Of a stretch of 64,000 nucleotides of DNA, positions 53,441 through 60,934 are shown one piece after another. The stretch is taken from positions 18,424-82,423 of the forward strand of contig JBDHWG010000024.1 of NCBI GenBank assembly GCA_039810085.1, written 5' to 3'. Made by a program: the position numbers and the translations under genes. Positions within the stretch are counted from its first letter, which is position 1, and each line of letters starts with the position of its first letter. The notes below the pieces were generated by a model that saw nothing but the letters and a program-made list of their open reading frames with translations, made no database searches and was not told where the DNA came from. The stretch comes from JBDHWG01 sp039810085. Its GTDB lineage: Bacteria; Chloroflexota; Anaerolineae; Epilineales; JAHCIE01.

Positions 53441-53470
53441 ATTGTAGTCCCGCGCAACCGTTTGCGTCAA
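53441..53470 (-). promoter_or_regulatory. Promoter upstream of the sigma factor gene
   Basis: TTGACG (53465-53470) and TACAAT (53441-53446) on the minus strand are 18 bases apart, 51-80 bases before the chosen ATG. Confidence 0.55.
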
Positions 53471-53548
53471 TCCTTCTGCCGCCATCACGGGTGAACAAGC
53501 CTCCAAGAGGGGTTGCGGCCTCTTCACGTTGCGCCGCTCAAGTCGGTT

Positions 53549-53554
53549 TATAAT
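53549..53554 (+). promoter_or_regulatory. Perfect -10 box of the Lon leader
   Basis: TATAAT on the plus strand, with no convincing -35. It predicts a transcript start near 53561 and a leader of about 160 bases before the Lon-family ATG. Confidence 0.45.
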
Positions 53555-53570
53555 GTAAACGGGAGGCACG

Positions 53571-53600
53571 ATGCGGTGGCTCCGAATAGCCGCGTCCTGA
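53571..53600 (+). CDS. Possible 9-residue leader peptide
   Basis: ATG 53571 follows GGGAGGCACG, the strongest ribosome-binding site in this leader, and encodes MRWLRIAAS then a stop. A second small ORF starts at 53620 (35 residues, four Cys). It ends at 53727, overlapping the protease start. Whether either is translated is unknown. Confidence 0.3.
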   Translation: MRWLRIAAS

Positions 53601-53653
53601 CTGGACAAGGAGAGACGGGATGCGCGCGCGGTGCGATACGTCAGGTCGTGACC

Positions 53654-53684
53654 CCTCCGGCGCCTGCGGGTGCACGGAGGTTTT
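53654..53684 (+). terminator. Possible attenuator hairpin in the Lon leader
   Basis: CCTCCG (53654-53659) pairs with CGGAGG (53675-53680) and TTTT follows directly. The stem is short, with a 15-base loop, so this is only a candidate. Confidence 0.3.
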
Positions 53685-53719
53685 GGCGTGTCTTGACGCA
53701 GCCAGACGAAGGAGGCGCT

Positions 53720-56185
53720 ATGTTTGAAATCGTTGCCGCCAAGCGAGCTGGTATTGTCGAACTGAAGGCTACTGACGTCAGGCGAACCGTGGACCCCGCA
53801 AGCCTGCCCTTTGAGAGCACGGCCTCCGTCGCGCCGCTCGAGGGCATTATCGGCCAGCCGCGCGCCCTCGACGCCATTGAGTTTGGCCTCGAAGTGGCTG
53901 CGCCAGGCTACAACCTCTACGTCGCCGGCAGTCCCGGCTCGGGCCGCGAGACAACGATCCGCGCCTACCTGGAGCGCTATGCTCCCACGCGCCCAACGCC
54001 TCCCGACTGGGTCTACGTACACAACTTCGCCGACCCGTACCGACCGACGGCGATTGAACTGCCGCCGGGGCGCGGCGTCGAGCTGGCGCGGTCGATGAAC
54101 CAGTTTGTCGATAGCGCGCAGCGGGAGATATCCCGCGCCTTCGAGAGCGAGGACTACGAGCGGCGCAAGCAGGCCATCCTCAACGAGCTGTCGCACGCGC
54201 GTGACGCTCTATTCAATGAGCTTCAGGCGTACGCCCACGAGAATAACTTCGCCCTGGAGCAAACGCCCGTCGGCGTCGCCAGCATCCCGCTGGTGGACGG
54301 CCACGCTCTGTCGGTGCAAGAGTTCGAGCGCCTGCCCGCCGAGAAGAAGGCGGAGTTCGAGCAAAAGGGCGAAGCGTTGCAGGCGCGCATCGCCCAGGCG
54401 CTGCGCCAGGTACGGCAGATCGAGCAGGAGACACTCGACAAGCTGCGTGGGTTGGAGCGCGACGTAGCGCTGTACGCCGTTGGACCGCTGCTCGAGGATC
54501 TGAAGGAGAAATTCCACGCTCAGCCGAAAGTCCTGGCCTACCTCGACGCCCTGCTGCGTGACCTGCCGGAGCACCTGCAAGACTTCCGCCCTAAGAGCAG
54601 CCAGGAAGGTGAAGGCAAGGGCTTGGAGCAAATCGAAGCGATGGCGCGGCAGGACGAAATGGGCCGCTACCGCGTCAATGTCCTGGTGGATCACTCGGCG
54701 TCCAACACTGCGCCGGTCATCATCGAGGCGAACCCGACGTACTATAACCTGACGGGGCGCATCGACTACCAGCCGACCTTCGGCGCGGTGGTGACGAACT
54801 TCCACCAGATCAAGCCAGGTGCGCTGCATCGCGCCAACGGCGGCTTCCTGGTTGTCCGTGTGATCGACGTGTTGAACATGCCATTCGCGTGGGACGCCCT
54901 CAAGCGCGCGCTCGTCAGCCGCGAGATACGCATCGAGAACCTGGGCGAGCAGTTCACGTCGATTCCGACGACGTCGCTGCGGCCGGAGCCGATCCCGCTC
55001 AACCTGAAGGTCATTTTGATTGGCACGCCGCAGGTCTATAGTTTACTGTATCAATTGGACGAAGATTTCCAGGAGTTGTTTAAGGTCAAGGTCGACTTCG
55101 CGCCGGAGATGGCGTGGACCGACGACCACACGCTGAACTACGCCGCGTTCATCAGCCGCCGCGTCGCTGACTATGGGCTGCGGCACTTCGACCGCACCGC
55201 TGTGGCGCGGGTGGTGGAGTACGGGGCGCGGCTGCGCGAGGACCAGCGGAAGCTGTCCACGCGGCTGTTGGACATTGCGGATGTGGTGACGGAGGCGAGC
55301 TTCTGGGCTGGGCGCGCACAGCATGAGCTGGTGACGGCGGCGGATGTGGACCAGGCGATTGAGAAGCGGGAGCACCGCTCTGACTGGATCGCCGAGCGCA
55401 TCCTGGAGATGATGGCCGACGGCACGCTCATGATCGAGACGACCGGCAGCCGCGTCGGCCAGGTGAACGGCATCGCCGTGCTGGATCTGGGTGACTTCGC
55501 GTTCGGGCGGCCCTCGCGCATCACGGCGCGCACGTCCCTCGGCCACGGGGCCATCCAGAGCATCGAGCGCGAGACGCACCTGTCCGGCCCGCTCCACACC
55601 AAGGGCTTCCTCATCCTGTCGGGCTACCTGGCGGGCCAGTACGCCCAGGAGCATGCGCTGGCGTTGGGCGCTACACTCACCTTCGAGCAGGGCTACGAGG
55701 AGGTCGAGGGCGACTCGGCATCGGCAGCGGAGCTGATTGCGCTGCTGTCGTCCCTGGCCGACACCCCGATTGACCAGGCGATTGCCGTCACCGGCTCTGT
55801 GAACCAGTACGGCGAGATTCAGGCCGTAGGCAGCGTGACGCAGAAGATCGAAGGCTTCTTCGAGGTCTGTCGGGCGCTGGGGCTGACGGGGCGGCAAGGG
55901 GTCATCATACCGGCCGCTAACGCCCCGCACCTCATGCTCAAGCACGAGATTGTCCAGGCCATTGCGGACGGTCAGTTCCACGTGTGGACCGTGCGCACGA
56001 TTGACCAGGCGCTTGAGCTTCTGACAGGCTTACCGGCAGGGGAGCGCGGGCCAGACGGCAAGTACCCGGAAGGGAGCATTCACCGCCGCATCGAAGAGAA
56101 GTTGAGGCATTACGTAGAGCAGGCCCGAAAGGGCGAAATGCCGGACAGGGATAGACCAAAGAAGATACGCAGACTACGCGCATAA
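53720..56185 (+). CDS. Lon-family (LonB-like/YcbZ-like) AAA protease
   Basis: 821 residues from ATG 53720 (GGAGG 4 bases upstream). AAA region with P loop AGSPGSGRET (residues 69-78), where the usual Walker A Lys is Arg. It also has a helical insertion rich in coiled coil (about 130-260), a Lon substrate domain FLVVRVIDVLNMPFAW, and S16 protease with Ser in EGDSASAAEL and Lys in QKIEGF. Family annotated as Lon-related ATP-dependent protease. It degrades damaged cytosolic proteins; ATP use is uncertain. Leader at 53571-53684. The aminotransferase gene follows after 15 bases. Confidence 0.9.
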   Translation: MFEIVAAKRAGIVELKATDVRRTVDPASLPFESTASVAPLEGIIGQPRALDAIEFGLEVAAPGYNLYVAGSPGSGRETTIRAYLERYAPTRPTPPDWVYVHNFADPYRPTAIELPPGRGVELARSMNQFVDSAQREISRAFESEDYERRKQAILNELSHARDALFNELQAYAHENNFALEQTPVGVASIPLVDGHALSVQEFERLPAEKKAEFEQKGEALQARIAQALRQVRQIEQETLDKLRGLERDVALYAVGPLLEDLKEKFHAQPKVLAYLDALLRDLPEHLQDFRPKSSQEGEGKGLEQIEAMARQDEMGRYRVNVLVDHSASNTAPVIIEANPTYYNLTGRIDYQPTFGAVVTNFHQIKPGALHRANGGFLVVRVIDVLNMPFAWDALKRALVSREIRIENLGEQFTSIPTTSLRPEPIPLNLKVILIGTPQVYSLLYQLDEDFQELFKVKVDFAPEMAWTDDHTLNYAAFISRRVADYGLRHFDRTAVARVVEYGARLREDQRKLSTRLLDIADVVTEASFWAGRAQHELVTAADVDQAIEKREHRSDWIAERILEMMADGTLMIETTGSRVGQVNGIAVLDLGDFAFGRPSRITARTSLGHGAIQSIERETHLSGPLHTKGFLILSGYLAGQYAQEHALALGATLTFEQGYEEVEGDSASAAELIALLSSLADTPIDQAIAVTGSVNQYGEIQAVGSVTQKIEGFFEVCRALGLTGRQGVIIPAANAPHLMLKHEIVQAIADGQFHVWTVRTIDQALELLTGLPAGERGPDGKYPEGSIHRRIEEKLRHYVEQARKGEMPDRDRPKKIRRLRA

Positions 56186-56200
56186 CCAAGGGAGAGAGGC

Positions 56201-57475
56201 ATGGCGACATTGTGGGATCACCGATTCGCGCAGCGGACCCAGCGGATGACCAGCTCCGCGATCCGCGAGTTGTTGAAGCTGACCGAGCAGCCGGACGTCA
56301 TCTCATTCGCCGGTGGGCTGCCCGCGCCGGAGGTCTTTCCGGTCAAGGAGTTCCAGGCGGCGTGTGAGCGCGTCCTGAATCAGTTCGGCGCTCAGGCGCT
56401 CCAATACGGCACGACCGAGGGTTACGGCCCGCTGCGCGATCTCATCGTCCAGCGGACTGTGGCTATGGGTTTGAAGGTTACACGGGACAACATTCTCATC
56501 ACCTCGGGGTCGCAGCAGGCCCTGGACCTCATCGGCAAAGTGTTCATCAATCCAGGCGACCACATTCTCGTCGAGAACCCGACGTACCTGGGCGCTCTCC
56601 AGGCGTGGAACGTCTTCGGCGCGGAGTACGTCACCGTCCCCCTCGACGACGATGGGATGCAGACCGAGCGCCTGGAAGCGGCGCTACGAACCGGCCCCAA
56701 GTTCATCTATGTCCTGCCTAACTTCCATAATCCGGCTGGCGTGACCCTGTCGCTGCCACGGCGGCGCCAGCTGGTGAAGCTGGCCGAACAGTACGGGATC
56801 CCCATCATCGAGGATGACCCCTACGGCCAGCTTATCTTCGAGGGTGAGAAATTGCCCAACATCGTATGCCTCGACGGCGAGACGTGCGGCGAGCCACACT
56901 ACGAGGGCAATGTCATCTATCTCAGCACGTTTTCCAAGATCCTGGCGCCCGGCCTGCGCCTGGCGTGGGTCGTTGCGCCGCCGGTCGTTATCCGCCGGTT
57001 GGTGCAGGCCAAGCAGGGCGCGGACCTGCACACGTCGACCTTCAACCAGATGGTCGCCTACGAGGTGGCCCGCGAGGGTTTCCTCGACGAGCACGACAAG
57101 GTCATCCGCCAGATGTACCGCGAGCGCCGCGATGTGATGCTCGAAGCGATGGCGGCTCATTTCCCGCCAAGCGTGCGCTGGACGCACCCGCGCGGCGGCC
57201 TGTTCCTTTGGGTAACGCTCCCGGAGAACATCAACGCCGCCGATGCCCTTCGCCTGGCCATCGAAGAGCGCGTCGCCTTCGTCCCCGGCACGAGCTTCTT
57301 CGCCGAGGGCGGCGGAAAGAATACGATGCGTCTGAATTTCTCGAACGCCCATCCGGATCTCATCCGTGAGGGCATCGCCCGGCTCGGCCGGGTGTTGTGG
57401 ACCGTTTGCGAGGGCAGCGATGCCCCGCAACCAGCAAGCGTGGGCCAGACCGCCCAGAAGGTGACCGCACCGTAA
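56201..57475 (+). CDS. PLP-dependent aminotransferase, class I (2-aminoadipate/LysN-like)
   Basis: 424 residues: SFAGGLPAPEVFPV, YGTTEGYGPLRDLI, ILITSGSQQALDLIGKVF, NFHNPAGVTLSLPRR, IIEDDPYGQL, Schiff-base Lys in STFSKILAPGLRLAW and late MRLNFSNAHPDLI. It lacks the GntR domain of MocR proteins and resembles LysN and multiple-substrate aminotransferases. The physiological amino acid is not determined. Cytoplasmic. Encoded downstream of the Lon-family gene, probably on one transcript. Confidence 0.9.
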   Translation: MATLWDHRFAQRTQRMTSSAIRELLKLTEQPDVISFAGGLPAPEVFPVKEFQAACERVLNQFGAQALQYGTTEGYGPLRDLIVQRTVAMGLKVTRDNILITSGSQQALDLIGKVFINPGDHILVENPTYLGALQAWNVFGAEYVTVPLDDDGMQTERLEAALRTGPKFIYVLPNFHNPAGVTLSLPRRRQLVKLAEQYGIPIIEDDPYGQLIFEGEKLPNIVCLDGETCGEPHYEGNVIYLSTFSKILAPGLRLAWVVAPPVVIRRLVQAKQGADLHTSTFNQMVAYEVAREGFLDEHDKVIRQMYRERRDVMLEAMAAHFPPSVRWTHPRGGLFLWVTLPENINAADALRLAIEERVAFVPGTSFFAEGGGKNTMRLNFSNAHPDLIREGIARLGRVLWTVCEGSDAPQPASVGQTAQKVTAP

Positions 57476-57523
57476 CGGTCAGGCCAGGGCAACGACGCCA
57501 TTGAGCCAGAACATGGAGGCACC

Positions 57524-58447
57524 ATGTACCGAACTATTCTTGTACCTCTCGACGGATCGCCGTTTAGCGAGCAGGCGCTCCCGCTGGCGACGCGTGTGGC
57601 CCAGGCCGTTGGCGCGCGCCTTGTCCTTATGCAAGCGACGCGCTGCCTTGGCGAGCCTGGCCCCCAAACAAGCGCTCTGCAAGCGCGCATGACGGAGCAC
57701 GCTCGTCAGTACCTCGGGCTAATCGCAGACCGCCTCGTCGCCACAGGGCTGACCGTCGATGTGGCGGTCCGCAGCACCGCGCCGGAGGAAGCCATCCCAA
57801 GCGCCGCGGATGACATTGGCGCCGATCTTATCATCATGACGACGCACGGCCGCTCCGGGCTAGGCCGCATGGTTCACGGCTCGGTGGCGGAGGCGGTGCT
57901 GACGAACTCAGTTCTGCCTGTGCTGCTCGTCCGCGTGGTCAAGAAGCCACGCGGCGCGCCGGAGCCAGCGGAGCACGTTGTGGTCGTGCCGGTCGACGGC
58001 ACACCCTTCGCCGAGGCTGCACTCCCCCATGCCGTGGCGCTGGCGAAGGCGATGGATGGCGTCGTCAGGCTGCTGCGCGTCATCGTGCCGCCTGGAGCCG
58101 TCTCGCCGCGTTATGTCGACGAGCCAGATGTGGTGATGGAAATGGTCAAGCAGGACCAGTCTGAAGCGCAACGCTATTTGGAGACGACCGGCGAGGCGCT
58201 GCGCGTTCAGGGTGTGCCGGTCGAGGTCTCGCTGCGCATCGGCTCGGCAGCCCCGTCCATTCTCGACGAGAGCAAGACGCCTGGCGTGGAGTTGGTTGTG
58301 ATGACAACCCACGCCCGCACCGGCTGGGACCGCGTGCGCTACGGCAGCGTTGCGCAGGACGTGCTGCGGCGGGGCGAGACGCCCGTTCTCTTCGTGCGGC
58401 CCGCCGCTGTGTTCGAGAACATGTCTCTATCGTCCACCGGGCGGTAA
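57524..58447 (+). CDS. Universal stress protein, tandem UspA domains
   Basis: 307 residues with two Usp domains. Domain 1: YRTILVPLDGSPFSEQAL, DLIIMTTHGRSGLGRMVHGSVAEAV. Domain 2: VVVPVDGTPFAEAALPHA, LVVMTTHARTGWDRVRYGSVAQDV. The G-2x-G-9x-G(S) ATP-binding pattern is present in domain 1 and only partly kept in domain 2. It probably senses energy state or stress. The second Usp gene follows after 32 bases. Confidence 0.92.
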   Translation: MYRTILVPLDGSPFSEQALPLATRVAQAVGARLVLMQATRCLGEPGPQTSALQARMTEHARQYLGLIADRLVATGLTVDVAVRSTAPEEAIPSAADDIGADLIIMTTHGRSGLGRMVHGSVAEAVLTNSVLPVLLVRVVKKPRGAPEPAEHVVVVPVDGTPFAEAALPHAVALAKAMDGVVRLLRVIVPPGAVSPRYVDEPDVVMEMVKQDQSEAQRYLETTGEALRVQGVPVEVSLRIGSAAPSILDESKTPGVELVVMTTHARTGWDRVRYGSVAQDVLRRGETPVLFVRPAAVFENMSLSSTGR

Positions 58448-58479
58448 GAGATTGCATATATGAAATGGGAGAAACGCAA

Positions 58480-59412
58480 ATGTACAAAACAATTCTAGTT
58501 CCTTTGGATGGCTCGGAGTTGAGTGAGCAAGCTCTGCCCCTGGCGAAGTCTATCGCCCTCGGCATGAACGCGCGGCTCCTGCTCTTGCAGGCAGTCCACC
58601 CGGTTGGCTTGCCGCATGGTCCTCTCACCGGCCATCAGATTCACGCGATCAACGAGGCAGAAGCGTATCTTGCGAAAATCGCAAGCGACTTGCTGAGCGA
58701 CGGCATTGCGGCAGACACGGCGGTGATGGACGCCTCCCCGGCCCATGCTATCCTGGACGAGATCAAGCTGCGCGGCATCGACCTGGTGGTCATGACCACG
58801 CATGGCCGCTCCGGCCTCGGCCGATGGGTTTATGGGTCGGTCGCCGAGGCGGTGCTGCACGGCAGTTCGGTGCCGGTGCTCCTCGTCCGCTGTAACACGT
58901 GGCTTCCGGAAGGTGTTGTCGAGCAGACGTACCCGCGCTTCCTGGTCCCCCTGGACGGCTCCGAGGTCGCAGAGTCCGCCATACCCCACGCCATCTGGGT
59001 AGCGAAGCAGCTGGGTGGAACGGTCTATCTGCTCCACGTCCACGAGCCGCCGGATCTCACCAAAGAAGACATCGTCCTGCGGCCGGACAAGACGCAGGAA
59101 GTCCTGGAGCACGATCGGGCGGTCGTTGAGAAATACCTGGACGCGGTCAGCGAGAGGTTCAAAGCTGAAGGCATCAATACCCACGTCCTCGTGCGCTCAG
59201 GCCCAGTCAGCCAGACCATCCTCGAAGAAAGCTGGGACCTTGGCGTCAGCCTGATCATCATGGCGACGCATGGGCGCGCCGGCCTGTCGCGCATGTTCTT
59301 CGGCAGCAAGGCGATGGAAATCCTCCATTTCGGCATGCTGCCTGTGCTCCTGGTGCGGCCGGGCGTCCCGGTGACGTTTGAGGAGAACGAGCAGGAGCTT
59401 GTCCACGCTTGA
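58480..59412 (+). CDS. Universal stress protein, tandem UspA domains (paralogue)
   Basis: 310 residues from ATG 58480 (TGGGAG upstream). Domain 1: YKTILVPLDGSELSEQAL and THGRSGLGRWVYGSVAEAV. Domain 2: FLVPLDGSEVAESAIPHA and MATHGRAGLSRMFFGSKAMEI. It is clearly a duplicate of the preceding gene. ATP-binding glycines are kept in both domains, so it may be the more active copy. Confidence 0.92.
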   Translation: MYKTILVPLDGSELSEQALPLAKSIALGMNARLLLLQAVHPVGLPHGPLTGHQIHAINEAEAYLAKIASDLLSDGIAADTAVMDASPAHAILDEIKLRGIDLVVMTTHGRSGLGRWVYGSVAEAVLHGSSVPVLLVRCNTWLPEGVVEQTYPRFLVPLDGSEVAESAIPHAIWVAKQLGGTVYLLHVHEPPDLTKEDIVLRPDKTQEVLEHDRAVVEKYLDAVSERFKAEGINTHVLVRSGPVSQTILEESWDLGVSLIIMATHGRAGLSRMFFGSKAMEILHFGMLPVLLVRPGVPVTFEENEQELVHA

Positions 59413-59431
59413 CGTGTGAAAGTGGGGGCCC

Positions 59432-59582
59432 ATGTACCGAACACGGCTCGTCCCCCTGGGCGGTTCGGCGCTGGGCACCAATGGTTGTCGTCCGGCCTCA
59501 CCAAGCCGACGAGGTGCTCGCCCTGGTGTATGACTTGTGTCTGCACGACTTCGCCAACTGTCTAGACGGACTACCAGCCTGA
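59432..59582 (+). pseudogene. Decayed third UspA copy
   Basis: ATG 59432 reads MYRTRLVPLGGSALG, matching the Usp start (MYRTILVPLDGS), but the Usp core never follows and the frame stops at 59531. A different frame from 59481 reads MVVVRPHQADEVLALVYDLC and stops at 59582. It appears to be a remnant after a large internal deletion. Confidence 0.55.
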
Positions 59583-59594
59583 GCAGGCCAGGAA

Positions 59595-59682
59595 GAAGAG
59601 ATTGCCACACAGGCACAGAGAGCACAGAGAGAGGTAAAGTCCTCTATCCTCTGTGTTCTCTGTGCCTCTATGGCAATCTTCT
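59595..59682. repeat. Palindromic intergenic element, family B copy 3
   Basis: AGATTGCCACACAGGCACAG on the left and CTGTGCCTCTATGGCAATCT on the right. Arms longer than in copies 1 and 2. It ends 24 bases before the next gene. Confidence 0.78.
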
Positions 59683-59706
59683 CGTCAGTGGAAAGAGGAA
59701 TGCGTC

Positions 59707-60675
59707 ATGTTGCAAATAACAACTGCTGTAGATGCTCTGCTGGTGTCAGAGGAGCCGGCGGTGCGCTACCTGGCGCAGATGCGCGTCCTGGGCGAAGACC
59801 CATCCTCCCCGACCATGACTGCGCTGCGCGAGGAGGTCCGCCACTCGCCACGCGCCGTTACGCTGCTGGCGCGGCAGCACAAGGAGTCCGGGCAGGCGTT
59901 CGATCCCTACCAGAAGTGGCATGGGGCGCACTGGGTACTGGTGATCCTGGCGGACCTGGGCTACCCGCCCGGCGACGAGAGCCTGATTCCCCTCCGCGAG
60001 CGCGTGCTGGCGTGGCTGCTGTCGGACTACCACTTCCGACAGATCACGACCATGCAGGGCCGCGTCCGCCGCTGCGCCTCGCAGGAGGGCAACGCCATCT
60101 ACGCCCTGCTGAGCCTCGGCCTCGCCGACGAACGCGTGGACGAGTTGGCGCGCCGTCTCGTTGCGTGGCAGTGGCCGGACGGCGGGTGGAACTGCGACCG
60201 CAATCCGGACGCCTGCCACTCCTCGTTCATGGAGAGCCTCATCCCCCTGCGCGCCCTGGCGCTCCACGCTCGCGTCACAGGTAACGCGGCATCGGCGGCA
60301 GCAGCAGAACGGGCGGCCGATGTGTTCCTGTCGCGTCGTCTCTACCGGCGGCGTAGCAACGGTGCAGTGATAGATGCTGACTTCGTCAAGCTGCACTACC
60401 CGTGCTACTGGCACTACGACATTCTGTTTGGTTTGAAGGTGATGGCGGAGGCGGGGTTCATTGGCGACGAGCGCTGCCGTGACGCGCTGGCATTGTTGGA
60501 GAGCAAACGTCTGCCGGACGGCGGCTTCCCCGCCGAGGCGCGCTACTACAGTGTCTCAACCTATGGCCCGAACACGTCGAGCGTGGATTGGGGCGGCGTC
60601 AGCAAAGGACGCATGAACCCCTGGGTGACGGTGGATGCGCTATACGTGCTGCAGGCAAGGGAGAACCTCCGATAA
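59707..60675 (+). CDS. Alpha/alpha-toroid (squalene-cyclase-like) protein of unknown function
   Basis: 322 residues from ATG 59707 with AAAGAGGAA upstream. Several QW-type turns typical of the prenyltransferase/squalene-cyclase fold: WQWPDGGWNCDRNPDA and RLPDGGFPAEARY, with helical repeats between. It also has MQGRVRRCASQEGNAIYALLSLGL. The DxDD motif of class II cyclases is not seen, so a cyclase function is not supported. Probably a glycan- or lipid-binding or processing enzyme. Soluble, with no signal peptide. Confidence 0.7.
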   Translation: MLQITTAVDALLVSEEPAVRYLAQMRVLGEDPSSPTMTALREEVRHSPRAVTLLARQHKESGQAFDPYQKWHGAHWVLVILADLGYPPGDESLIPLRERVLAWLLSDYHFRQITTMQGRVRRCASQEGNAIYALLSLGLADERVDELARRLVAWQWPDGGWNCDRNPDACHSSFMESLIPLRALALHARVTGNAASAAAAERAADVFLSRRLYRRRSNGAVIDADFVKLHYPCYWHYDILFGLKVMAEAGFIGDERCRDALALLESKRLPDGGFPAEARYYSVSTYGPNTSSVDWGGVSKGRMNPWVTVDALYVLQARENLR

Positions 60676-60789
60676 CCACTCTAGCACCGCCCGAAGCTGC
60701 CGTGCTGGAGTGCAGGTCGTCCTTAGAGTCGGCGCAGTGCCCAAGTAACTCTGCAGCAACAGATGCCTTAGGGTCATAAGTTACAATTC

Positions 60790-60818
60790 TTATACTATTA
60801 TGACGAGTGTGGTAAAAT
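60790..60818 (+). promoter_or_regulatory. Candidate promoter of the TPR/SARP-like gene
   Basis: TTATAC (60790-60795) and TAAAAT (60813-60818) are 17 bases apart in an AT-rich stretch. The following leader contains AAGGTGAAA/TTTCACCTT inverted arms. Confidence 0.4.
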
Positions 60819-60934
60819 ATAGTACCATGCACGTTATCAGCATGCCTTATCACGTCTATGCATAAGGTGAAACCCGTAGTCCCCGCCGGCAAGAACATGT
60901 AGATTTCACCTTGGGACCAGTTTAGGTGAGGAAC

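Noticed and set aside
60820..60925. Riboswitch in the leader of the TPR/SARP-like gene
   Set aside because: Only simple inverted arms (AAGGTGAAA/TTTCACCTT and CCTTAT/ATAAGG) are present, and I recognise no known aptamer core.
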